Position numbers and translations under genes: made by a program. From assembly GCA_905210525.1 (NCBI GenBank), contig CAJLXE010000058.1, forward strand, positions 1 to 8,374: a DNA stretch of 8,374 nt. Reading direction: 5' to 3'. The DNA is from an uncultured Clostridia bacterium. GTDB lineage: Bacteria > Bacillota > Clostridia > HGM11327. Within the stretch, counting starts at the first letter, position 1. The number at the start of each line of letters is the position of its first letter. Shown piece by piece: positions 1-5,986 of this stretch. The notes beneath the pieces were generated by a model. That model saw only the letters and a list, made by a program, of their open reading frames with translations. It was not told the DNA's origin and did not search any database.

Positions 1-80
1 TGCGCAAAAGCGAAGCTTTTGAGGAAAGCAATCGACGTTATAATAAAATGAAAATTATTAATTCCCGAGAAATATTTTAA
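1..80 (+). other. Left flank; possible 3' end of an upstream plus-strand gene
   Basis: The stretch is too short to assign. Two plus-strand frames stay open from the window edge. One starts its codons at base 3 and ends at TAA 78-80, just before a GGAGG. Its last residues would be KMKIINSREIF, but it uses the rare codon CGA three times. The other starts at base 1 and ends at TGA 49-51, with last residues RKAIDVIIK, leaving an AT-rich gap behind it. A TATAAT hexamer at 39-44 could be a -10 box for the acetyltransferase gene, although the -35 position (16-21, CTTTTG) is poor. A perfect 7-bp inverted repeat, CAAAAGC/GCTTTTG, lies at 5-11 and 15-21. I cannot decide between a gene end and a promoter region. 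Confidence 0.35.
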
Positions 81-106
81 GGAGGCTTTTTCTTCAAGCG
101 AAAGCC
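81..106 (+). promoter_or_regulatory. Distant Shine-Dalgarno and small stem before the GNAT start
   Basis: GGAGG at 81-85 is the only good ribosome binding site upstream of the acetyltransferase, but it lies 21 bases from the ATG at 107, where 5-10 is usual. GGCTTT (84-89) and AAAGCC (101-106) can form a 6-bp stem across an 11-base loop. That stem would shorten the effective distance but would also tie up the last two bases of the GGAGG. No alternative ATG, GTG or TTG lies in frame between the two. Confidence 0.45.
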
Positions 107-670
107 ATGGCAATAAAAATGATTATCATATACGACACTCCGAGACTGAAGCTCATCACTCCGCACGTACAATATCTTGACAGCATAGTGGACTATCACA
201 AAAGAAACAAGGATTTTCTTGAAATATGGGAGCCGCAGCGTCCCGATAATTTTTACACGCGCGCTTACCAGAAAGCATGGATAAAAGCCGAACAGCGTGA
301 AATAAAACGTCTTTGCGGACTGTGTTTTCTTATCGTAAAAAGTGATGAACCGTGGAAAGTAATAGGGACCGTTAAGCTTTCAAACATTCTTTACGGCAAC
401 TTCTGCTCCTGTTTTCTCGGATACAGACTTGACAAAAACGAAACAAACAACGGATACATGACAGAAGCCGTAAACAAAATTCTTGAAGTCGCATTTGACG
501 AGCTCAATCTTCACCGTGTTGAAGCAAGCGTAATACCGTCAAACGACGCTTCCGCAGCCGTGCTGAAGAAAGCAGGATTCCGATATGTAGGCTCTTCCGC
601 ATCGTATCTGAAAATATACGGCGAATGGCAAAGACATGATATATATGAATTTATAAATCCTTCGGATTAA
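107..670 (+). CDS. RimJ/RimL-type GNAT N-acetyltransferase
   Basis: The 187-residue product is a single-domain acetyl-CoA-dependent N-acetyltransferase of the Acetyltransf_3 (RimJ/RimL/YdaF) group, expected to be cytosolic. It opens with the usual TPRLKL strand (residues 11-16). The acetyl-CoA motif region is GYRLDKNETNNGYMTEAV (105-122), where NNGYM takes the place of the Q/R-x-x-G-x-G/A loop. Motif B is IPSNDASAAVLKKAGF (143-158), the typical RimJ signature in which Asn and Ser precede the last helix. Family members acetylate N-terminal alanine or serine of ribosomal proteins, antibiotics or small amines; the substrate cannot be read from the sequence. A second ATG at codon 5 (base 119) is an alternative start. 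The gene is the only complete one on the plus strand and converges on the kinase-like gene across a shared terminator. Family certain, substrate unknown. Confidence 0.9.
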   Translation: MAIKMIIIYDTPRLKLITPHVQYLDSIVDYHKRNKDFLEIWEPQRPDNFYTRAYQKAWIKAEQREIKRLCGLCFLIVKSDEPWKVIGTVKLSNILYGNFCSCFLGYRLDKNETNNGYMTEAVNKILEVAFDELNLHRVEASVIPSNDASAAVLKKAGFRYVGSSASYLKIYGEWQRHDIYEFINPSD

Positions 671-679
671 GTTTATGCA

Positions 680-716
680 AAAACTCCGCAAGACTATGTA
701 TGTCTTACGGAGTTTT
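680..716. terminator. Bidirectional rho-independent terminator
   Basis: AAAACTCCG (680-688) pairs perfectly with CGGAGTTTT (708-716). After one C-A mismatch, AAGAC (690-694) pairs with GTCTT (702-706) around a 7-base loop. The A-rich left arm and T-rich right arm give a U-tract in both directions. It begins 9 bases after the plus-strand GNAT stop and lies 7 bases past the minus-strand kinase-like gene, so it can close both converging transcripts. Confidence 0.9.
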
Positions 717-723
717 ATATAGC

Positions 724-1293
724 TCATTCTGTCCTGTTTATCGGTTCACGGTTCGGATTTAATTTTCCCGTTTTTTCAAAAGGATTTATGTCGATATCAT
801 ACTCTTCGTCTATAAGCAGATGTTCGACATCATATTTTTTGCACATACTCAAAACAAATGCGTTGTCCCGCATAAGACTTTCCATTGTGCAATCCTCAGG
901 ATGCAAACGTTTTTCAACAATATCGGCATACTTTTTTATATCGTCAAAGTGATTTATTATATAATTTTCACTCATCACAAGACAATAATATTTTATATCA
1001 TCAATATACTCTTGCCCGAAATAATTCTCCCAGTCAAACGGGATATAACATCCCTCCACTATAAGGTTCTGCTTATTTTCTATTGCCGTCTTTATTATCC
1101 CGCACACAACAGGCCACAAATATTCCGTCAGATCCGCATCGCTGCTAAGGGGTGTAAGTGATGTATTCCCGCTGCGTATCAATCCCATTTTCAGGTGATC
1201 TATCGACAAATACGGATATTTATATTTTTCAAGCAGTTTCTGCGCAAGGGCGGTCTTCCCCGTATGCGACGCTCCGGCTATTAAAATAATCAT
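724..1293 (-). CDS. P-loop kinase-like ATP-binding protein (AAA/zeta-like fold)
   Basis: The 189-residue product begins almost at once with a Walker A loop, GASHTGKT (residues 7-14). An Asp-His pair follows strand 2 (YLSIDH, 28-33), and the hydrophobic strand NLIVEG (76-81) has an acidic residue in the Walker B-like place. This is the layout of small nucleoside/phosphate kinases and of the zeta-toxin/AAA_33 kinase group, so transfer of the ATP gamma-phosphate to a small molecule is likely; the acceptor is unknown. Such proteins are often labelled adenylate kinase, but the AMP-binding signature and the LID region of true Adk are not visible. The start is 23 bases after the alaA stop and has only a weak GGCGGGCGAG upstream, which suggests co-transcription and perhaps translational coupling with alaA. 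It ends just before the shared terminator. Fold sure, function open. Confidence 0.75.
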   Translation of the reverse strand: MIILIAGASHTGKTALAQKLLEKYKYPYLSIDHLKMGLIRSGNTSLTPLSSDADLTEYLWPVVCGIIKTAIENKQNLIVEGCYIPFDWENYFGQEYIDDIKYYCLVMSENYIINHFDDIKKYADIVEKRLHPEDCTMESLMRDNAFVLSMCKKYDVEHLLIDEEYDIDINPFEKTGKLNPNREPINRTE

Positions 1294-1316
1294 TCTCGCC
1301 CGCCGTCAATATGCAA

Positions 1317-2525
1317 TTATCTGCGGTACGCGCGCAGGAATCTTTCCAGTCTTTCGCAAACTATGGAAAGCGTCTCTATATCGGGCAGATATACTATTCT
1401 CACATGATCCGGAGTATCTATATTAAAACTCTTGCCATGCGTTACAAGAACCTTTTCTTTACGCAGAAAATCAAGTGCAAACTTTTCATCGTCATCTATG
1501 TCGTACATTTCTCTGTCAATCTTGGGGAATATATAAAATGCCGCATGAGGCTTCGTTGTGCTTATTCCCGGTATTGAATTGAGTCTGTCGTATATAAAAT
1601 TGCGCTGTTCATACATTCTGCCGCCCGGAAGAACAAGTGCGTCCGCGCTCTGAGTTCCGCCCAAAGCCGTCTGGATTATGGACTGTGCCGGCACATTCGA
1701 GCAAAGGCGCATTGACGAAAGCAGATTCAATCCTTCAATATATCCCTTTGCATTTGACTTATCTCCGCTCAAAGACATCCAACCGCATCTGTAACCGGCT
1801 ACCCTGTGCGACTTTGAAAGTCCGTTAAACGTTACAACCATAAGATCGGGCGCAAGCGACGCAATGGAAACGTGCTCCATATTGTCCATAACAAGTCTGT
1901 CGTATATTTCATCCGCAAAAATAAGCAGATTATGCTCTCTTGCCACATCAACGATGTCTTGCAAAACCTCGCGTGAATACAGCGCACCGGTAGGATTGTT
2001 CGGATTTATAACAACTATTCCCTTTGTGTTGGGCGTTATTTTCTTTTTGATATCATCTATATCCGGAAACCAGTCCGACTGCTCATCGCATCTGTAATGC
2101 ACCGCCGTACCGCCTGCAAGAGTTACCGCCGCTGTCCACAAAGGATAGTCCGGAGACGGAATAAGCATTTCGTCGCCGTTGTTAAGAAGTCCCTGCATTG
2201 AAAGGCTTATAAGCTCGCTTACGCCGTTTCCCGTATATATATCGTCAATATCAACGTTCGGTATGCCTTTGAGCTGACAATACTGCATTATTGCCTTACG
2301 TGCGGAAAACAAGCCCTTTGAATCACTGTACCCCTCGCATTCACGCAGATTATACATCATATCTCTCACTATTTCGTCCGGTGCGGTAAAATGAAACGGC
2401 GCCGGATTGCCTATATTCAGCCTTATTATCTGAATCCCCTGTGCCGTCATTCTGTTTGCCTCGTCCATTATAGGACCTCTTATATCATAACATACATTAT
2501 CCAGTTTTTTTGATTTTTCCAACAT
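1317..2525 (-). CDS. alaA: AlaA-type PLP-dependent aminotransferase
   Basis: The 402-residue product is a fold-type I (class I/II, COG0436) transaminase and strongly resembles E. coli AlaA (YfbQ), which is about 405 residues and makes alanine from pyruvate and glutamate. Shared stretches include NVCYDIRGP near the N-terminus, LNIGNPAPF (36-44), NPNNPTGA (174-181), FADEIYD (203-209) and the PLP-lysine segment GLSKSHRVAGYRCGW with Lys238. MRLCSNVPAQ and PGGRMYEQRN follow. I chose the ATG at 2525 because GGAGG (2533-2537) sits 7 bases upstream and the N-terminus then aligns with AlaA. A longer frame reaches 2591, but that part lies in the T-box terminator. Expression should depend on the T-box leader upstream, and the kinase-like gene follows 23 bases downstream. 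The T-box specifier appears to read Ile, so use of branched-chain 2-oxo acids is possible. Family assignment is firm; the in vivo amino acid is inferred. Confidence 0.92.
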   Translation of the reverse strand: MLEKSKKLDNVCYDIRGPIMDEANRMTAQGIQIIRLNIGNPAPFHFTAPDEIVRDMMYNLRECEGYSDSKGLFSARKAIMQYCQLKGIPNVDIDDIYTGNGVSELISLSMQGLLNNGDEMLIPSPDYPLWTAAVTLAGGTAVHYRCDEQSDWFPDIDDIKKKITPNTKGIVVINPNNPTGALYSREVLQDIVDVAREHNLLIFADEIYDRLVMDNMEHVSIASLAPDLMVVTFNGLSKSHRVAGYRCGWMSLSGDKSNAKGYIEGLNLLSSMRLCSNVPAQSIIQTALGGTQSADALVLPGGRMYEQRNFIYDRLNSIPGISTTKPHAAFYIFPKIDREMYDIDDDEKFALDFLRKEKVLVTHGKSFNIDTPDHVRIVYLPDIETLSIVCERLERFLRAYRR

Positions 2526-2532
2526 GACAAAA

Positions 2533-2537
2533 CCTCC
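2533..2537 (-). promoter_or_regulatory. Ribosome binding site of alaA
   Basis: GGAGG on the minus strand lies 7 bases from the ATG at 2525. It sits downstream of the T-box terminator, so it is present only in read-through transcripts. It settles the alaA start at 2525 rather than the in-frame ATG at 2591. Confidence 0.9.
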
Positions 2538-2564
2538 ATACTTTGCTGCAATCATTTTGTTTAC

Positions 2565-2597
2565 AAAAAAATCCCAAGTGCAATCATGCACTCAGGA
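2565..2597 (-). terminator. T-box regulated terminator hairpin
   Basis: On the minus strand, TCCTGAGTGCA (2597-2587) pairs with TGCACTTGGGA (2582-2572): eleven pairs, two of them G-T, around the loop TGAT. Seven T residues (2571-2565) follow directly. The 5' arm overlaps the 3' arm of the antiterminator, so the two folds exclude each other. Confidence 0.92.
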
Positions 2598-2825
2598 CGA
2601 ATAAAATCCGTGTTACCACCTAAATTCGGGAACAAATCCCGCACTCTGCCGATACATATTATATCGTATTCCCAAGATAACGGAGGACAACCGTTGAAGC
2701 CTACTATGATTTCGGTTCAAAGCTCAAAGACTGCTTCACAATACATAGCGCCAAGACTTTCACCGACCGTCTTTTCTCTGTGCCGCCAAAAATACTGCTA
2801 CTCCTTCTCATCAACGCATTTCATT
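2565..2825 (-). promoter_or_regulatory. T-box riboswitch (tRNA-sensing leader) of alaA
   Basis: The roughly 260-base leader has the T-box parts in order on the minus strand. The base of Stem I is CGTTGA paired with TCAACG. It continues with GATGAGAAGGAG, the AGTA S-turn, helix TTTTGG/CCGAAA, and CAGAGA/TCTTTG below an apical hairpin containing GGTCGGTG. After ATCATAGTAGGC comes an AACGG/CCGTT stem, then hairpin CGGGA/TCCCG. The antiterminator (2623-2592) is formed by TTAGG with CCTGA and ACGGA with TTCGT around the bulge TGGTAAC (2618-2612). The TGGT pairs with a tRNA acceptor end ACCA. I read the specifier as ATC at 2710-2708, directly before ATAGTAGG and opposite the AGTA loop, which means tRNA-Ile, whose discriminator base A fits. 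Alternatives one or two bases away (TCA, CAT) fit the discriminator or the following purine less well. T-box identity is near certain; the specifier is moderate. Confidence 0.93.
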
Positions 2826-2831
2826 ATAATC

Positions 2832-2860
2832 ATTATACAACAAACGTTTATATTTGTCAA
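2832..2860 (-). promoter_or_regulatory. Consensus sigma-A promoter of the T-box/alaA unit
   Basis: A perfect TTGACA (minus strand 2860-2855) and a perfect TATAAT (2837-2832) are separated by 17 bases. Transcription should start near 2825, at the head of the T-box leader. The -35 box begins only 11 bases after the ybbR stop codon. Confidence 0.92.
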
Positions 2861-2870
2861 TACAAATTTT

Positions 2871-3593
2871 TCATTCTCCCGTCTGTGCATATGCCGCAAC
2901 CGCCACGCTTACACTGACGCTGTACTGTTGAAGCTTTACTCTTGACGAATCCGCTTCATTCCCCTGAGGATCAAGCAGTATTATGTTAAGATTTACATCA
3001 AAATCCGACTTTCTGCCCGTAGCATCAATAATAATCTTTGCTCCTGCAATATTTCTTGATATCGATTCTCCGCACGTCACATCAACAGTTTTCTGATAAT
3101 GGATATTTTCCAGATCAATGTAGTAGCCGTCCGCAGGCACTCCCTGTATTTCGATATCAATATTGAGCTGCTTTTTTATTATTTTTTCTATCACAATATC
3201 AACATTGCCGATTTTTGATACGGATATATCTGCCGAACAGCCTGTAACAGACGGCGTAACAGTATATTTTCCGGGGAATCTCTGCTCGCTGAGATCTATT
3301 ACCGCAACAAGCTCCTCCTCATTTATTTCGTTCATATCAGAGAAATATCCTTTGAGAACAGCGTCAATTTTTACATTTTTGAGTTGCTGTGCCGTAAGAG
3401 ATAAATCGGAAAGTGCGTCTTCATTTATAAACTTTACGGGAATATCTGAATATATTCTGGCTATTTGCGTCTGATTCTGCATCGTGCCCATATACCAGAG
3501 AACAAGCGCTATTACAAATGACACTATAAGAAGTAGTGAACGCGAAAAAAAGCCTCTTCCCGTTCCTTTTTTATTGCTTTTCGTTTCTGTCAT
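2871..3593 (-). CDS. cdaR: YbbR-domain membrane-anchored protein (CdaR-like)
   Basis: The 240-residue product has a short basic N-terminus (KSNKKGTGRG), one membrane helix at about residues 19-36 ending in LWYMG, and an extracytoplasmic part. That part is made of roughly two YbbR repeats, about 48-137 and 141-233, each rich in beta strands with the pattern IPVKFIN or LNIDIEIQGVPADGY. In Bacillota the YbbR protein CdaR is encoded beside the diadenylate cyclase CdaA, binds it in the membrane and modulates c-di-AMP synthesis. The start overlaps the end of cdaA by 23 bases, with AAAGGA about 10 bases before the ATG, so the two genes are translated from one message. At 240 residues it is about half the length of B. 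subtilis CdaR (about 480). The glmM gene that usually follows is absent; a T-box unit lies there instead. Confidence 0.87.
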   Translation of the reverse strand: MTETKSNKKGTGRGFFSRSLLLIVSFVIALVLWYMGTMQNQTQIARIYSDIPVKFINEDALSDLSLTAQQLKNVKIDAVLKGYFSDMNEINEEELVAVIDLSEQRFPGKYTVTPSVTGCSADISVSKIGNVDIVIEKIIKKQLNIDIEIQGVPADGYYIDLENIHYQKTVDVTCGESISRNIAGAKIIIDATGRKSDFDVNLNIILLDPQGNEADSSRVKLQQYSVSVSVAVAAYAQTGE

Positions 3594-4443
3594 TTGAGTA
3601 TATTCCTTTCAAAACATTTTTTACATTTCGTTTTTCAGGCACATCTACCGTAAATATTTCAAGCAGGCGTTCTCTTAAGCGCTGAACGTCTATATTTCTG
3701 AACAACGTACCGTTTTCCGCAATAGAAATATATCCTGTTTCCTCCGAAACAACAACCGCAAGCGCGTCTGTTGATTCCGTAATTCCGATTGCGGCTCTGT
3801 GCCTCATACCAAGCTGGCTTGACAAAAATCTGTTCTGCGTAAGAGGCAGCATACATCCCGCTGCAACTATTCTGTCCTGTCTTATTATTACAGCTCCGTC
3901 ATGTAGAGGTGCATTATGGGTAAAAATATTCCCGAGGAGTTCTTCTGTAACCTTCGCATCAATCTGAATACCGCTGCTTATATAATCCTGTAGGCCGGTT
4001 TTATTTTCTATTACAATAAGTGCTCCCCACCGTCTTGCCGACATATCCTCCGCAACAGCCGCAATGCTGTTTACAATACGCGATGCATCCGAAGGTGCAG
4101 TTCCGGATGTTTTTAAGCCTAAAAATGAAAAATGTCCGAATTTCTCCAGCACTCTTCTGAGCTCAGGCTGAAATATTATCACTATCGCAACCACGCCTAC
4201 GCTGAGCACGTTTCTGAGTATCCAGTTTATGGTTGACAATCCTGCAATATTTGATACCCATGTGCAGATAAGCAGCAAAAATATACCCTTGACTACCTGT
4301 GCCGCCGTAGTCTTTACAATAAATTTCAATATCATATATATGCCGATTGTCAGCAACGCAATATCTATAACTGTTGTTATGACATTCGGATATACGATAT
4401 ACGGTTCAATATAGTGAATAATGTTATTAATAAATTCAGTCAT
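3571..4443 (-). CDS. cdaA: Diadenylate cyclase CdaA
   Basis: The 290-residue product makes cyclic di-AMP from two ATP, a second messenger controlling potassium and osmolyte uptake and wall homeostasis in Bacillota. Three membrane helices are visible at about 21-42, 50-69 and 75-91, followed by the family linker FQPELRRVLEKFG (91-103). The DAC (DisA_N) domain covers about 110-265. Its catalytic motifs are intact: PLHDGAVII with the DGA at 182-184, and GMRHRAAIG with the RHR at 214-216. Length and topology match CdaA (about 273 residues), not DisA or CdaS. The ATG at 4443 is the only in-frame start that keeps helix 1, since a stop lies five codons upstream. Its binding site is weak (AGGG very near the ATG). 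A promoter at 4522-4550 and a leader inverted repeat precede it, and the ybbR gene overlaps its 3' end. Confidence 0.96.
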   Translation of the reverse strand: MTEFINNIIHYIEPYIVYPNVITTVIDIALLTIGIYMILKFIVKTTAAQVVKGIFLLLICTWVSNIAGLSTINWILRNVLSVGVVAIVIIFQPELRRVLEKFGHFSFLGLKTSGTAPSDASRIVNSIAAVAEDMSARRWGALIVIENKTGLQDYISSGIQIDAKVTEELLGNIFTHNAPLHDGAVIIRQDRIVAAGCMLPLTQNRFLSSQLGMRHRAAIGITESTDALAVVVSEETGYISIAENGTLFRNIDVQRLRERLLEIFTVDVPEKRNVKNVLKGIYSNDRNEKQ

Positions 4444-4464
4444 AGCCCTATTATTTTATCGGTA

Positions 4465-4495
4465 ATGAACAAGCATATAACTATGCATTGATCAT
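4465..4495 (-). repeat. Inverted repeat in the cdaA 5' leader
   Basis: On the minus strand, ATGATCAATGCATA (4495-4482) faces TATGCTTGTTCAT (4477-4465) across the 4-base loop GTTA. The arms match except for one mismatch and one extra base. No T-run follows, so it is not an intrinsic terminator. It lies inside the predicted leader, about 20 bases downstream of the expected transcription start and 21 bases before the ATG. It could be an operator or an RNA hairpin that affects translation. Confidence 0.6.
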
Positions 4496-4521
4496 ATAAT
4501 CTCCCAACAGTACTTTAGTTT

Positions 4522-4550
4522 ATTTTATCAGTAATTATTCTTTGTGTCAA
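4522..4550 (-). promoter_or_regulatory. Promoter of the cdaA-ybbR unit
   Basis: A perfect TTGACA (minus strand 4550-4545) and TAAAAT (4527-4522, one change from consensus) are separated by 17 bases. The start of transcription would be near 4515, giving a leader of about 70 bases. It lies downstream of the folC terminator, so cdaA need not rely on the upstream operon. Confidence 0.8.
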
Positions 4551-4593
4551 GTATTTATACGCTAATATTTTAAATTTTTTTATTGAAACATAC

Positions 4594-4631
4594 AAAAACG
4601 GCAGGAAAGCATACTTCCCCCTGCCGTTTTT
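4594..4631 (-). terminator. Rho-independent terminator of the xseA-folC operon
   Basis: AAAAACGGCAGG (4594-4605) and CCTGCCGTTTTT (4620-4631) form a perfect 12-bp stem with a 14-base loop. Read on the minus strand it starts 4 bases after the folC stop and ends in TTTTT. The arms are AT-ended on both sides, but no plus-strand gene uses it. Confidence 0.92.
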
Positions 4632-4635
4632 GCGT

Positions 4636-5952
4636 TTACCGTAATTTTTCAATCTTAAAATTCATTCCGGCAACAATTTCTTCCAGAAGATTGAGCGAAC
4701 CGCATACAACCACCGCGCTTTTCTGCCCGTCCGCCTCACACTCAAGTGCCATATGCACCGCTCTTTGTACGGCTTCCGACGTATCCTTTATAATGATTGT
4801 TTCTTCATCAAACTGCTGTGCTATATATTCAGCAGCAGCACGGCGTTTATGCTTCATTTCTGTAACTATTCTCACATCAAACTTACCCTTGAGCAGTTTT
4901 ACTGAGTTAACACAATCCTTATCCGCAAACATAGAAAAAACAAGTATTTTTTTGTACGGCTTAAGATACATATCAACGCAATTCACAAGCGCTCTCATAC
5001 ACTGCTCGTTATGTCCGCCGTCAAATATTACAAGCGGAGATTTCCTCACGATATCAAATCTGCCCGGCCATCTTGCGTTTTTCAACCCCTCAAGAGTTTT
5101 TTCAACGCTTATGTCAAAGCCCATATCCTTCATAACCAAAAGCGTTCCGAGTGCCGTTGTGCAGTTCTTTATCTGATGCATGCCTATAAGAGACGTTTGT
5201 ACATTTTCAATAAGCCGACTGCCGTCTTTATAATCAAAAACGTTTCCCGTTATATCGCTTTGCCTGATTGTTATTTTCGCATCGGAAGTATCGTAAACAG
5301 TGCTTCCGTTTTTCTTTGCCTCATCTTTTATAACACGTCTCACGCCGTCCGAAAGCTCCGGATATATAACAACGGGAGCGCCGTTTTTTATTATCCCGGC
5401 TTTTTCGTATGCGATTTTCTCAAGAGTATCTCCCAGCCACTGCGTATGATCAAGCGCTATTGTCATGATTACGCATATTGCAGGTACGCATATATTGGTA
5501 GCATCCAGCCTGCCGCCAAGTCCTACTTCTACAACCGCAAAATCGACTTTTTTTCGCGCAAAATATTCAAACGCTATTGCGGTAAACAGTTCAAATTCCG
5601 TCGGGTAATGGAGTCCGTCCGCCTCAATTTCATCCGCAAAGTGTTTTACATATTCCGTTATTTGCCCAAAATCTTCACGGTCTGCAAATTCTCCGTTTAT
5701 TTGTATTCTTTCCGTTTCATCTATTATCGGCGGAGACGTAAAAAGACCCGTTTTATATCCGTTTGCACAAAGCGCACTGCTTATATACGCCGAAGCGGAA
5801 CCCTTTCCGTTTGTCCCTGCAATATGTATTGTTTTGAATTTTGTTTGCGGATTCCCCATTTTACCGAGCAAATCCGTCATAACCTCAAGTCCGAGCTTTG
5901 AACCGAATACGCCCGTACTTTTTATATATCTGACAGCTTCATCATATGTCAT
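4636..5952 (-). CDS. folC: Folylpolyglutamate synthase / dihydrofolate synthase FolC
   Basis: The 438-residue product is a Mur-ligase-type ATP-dependent ligase that adds glutamate to folates and, in many bacteria, to dihydropteroate. The P-loop is GTNGKGS (46-52). It is followed by TSPP (72-75), GLGGRLDATN (144-153), the central segment ALDHTQWLGDTLEKIAYEKAGIIK (166-189, in which the Lys at 184 is the one carbamylated in the family), GRFD (297-300) and DGGHN (311-315, usually DGAHN). GSLNLLEE (419-426) is near the C-terminus. Length is normal (about 420-440). I chose the ATG at 5952 because AGGAAG lies 11 bases upstream and the N-terminus then begins like other FolC proteins; the frame runs open to 6108 inside ispA, but that 52-residue extension has no family resemblance. 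It starts 34 bases after ispA, is last in the operon, and the terminator follows at once. Confidence 0.95.
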   Translation of the reverse strand: MTYDEAVRYIKSTGVFGSKLGLEVMTDLLGKMGNPQTKFKTIHIAGTNGKGSASAYISSALCANGYKTGLFTSPPIIDETERIQINGEFADREDFGQITEYVKHFADEIEADGLHYPTEFELFTAIAFEYFARKKVDFAVVEVGLGGRLDATNICVPAICVIMTIALDHTQWLGDTLEKIAYEKAGIIKNGAPVVIYPELSDGVRRVIKDEAKKNGSTVYDTSDAKITIRQSDITGNVFDYKDGSRLIENVQTSLIGMHQIKNCTTALGTLLVMKDMGFDISVEKTLEGLKNARWPGRFDIVRKSPLVIFDGGHNEQCMRALVNCVDMYLKPYKKILVFSMFADKDCVNSVKLLKGKFDVRIVTEMKHKRRAAAEYIAQQFDEETIIIKDTSEAVQRAVHMALECEADGQKSAVVVCGSLNLLEEIVAGMNFKIEKLR

Positions 5953-5963
5953 TGCAAACAACG

Positions 5964-5969
5964 CTTCCT
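5964..5969 (-). promoter_or_regulatory. Ribosome binding site of folC
   Basis: AGGAAG on the minus strand lies 11 bases before the ATG at 5952, in the gap between ispA and folC. It supports that start over the ATG at 6108, which lies within ispA. Confidence 0.65.
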
Positions 5970-5986
5970 TTCCGTATGCTATGAAA

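Noticed and set aside
5..21. CAAAAGC-GAA-GCTTTTG inverted repeat as a terminator
   Set aside because: The loop is only 3 bases, no T-run follows on the plus strand, and it may be inside a coding tail.
2526..2591. N-terminal extension of alaA by 22 codons from the ATG at 2591
   Set aside because: These bases form the T-box terminator and T-run, there is no binding site before 2591, and the ATG at 2525 has GGAGG at 7 bases and aligns with AlaA.
2586..2945. Plus-strand open frame of 119 codons across the T-box region
   Set aside because: It is antisense to the T-box leader and promoter, with low-complexity Ile and Ser stretches and no binding site.
5011..5901. Long open frame of 296 codons on the plus strand opposite folC
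   Set aside because: It is wholly antisense to a well-supported folC, has no recognisable domain and an odd composition rich in Tyr, Arg and Phe, as expected for a shadow frame.
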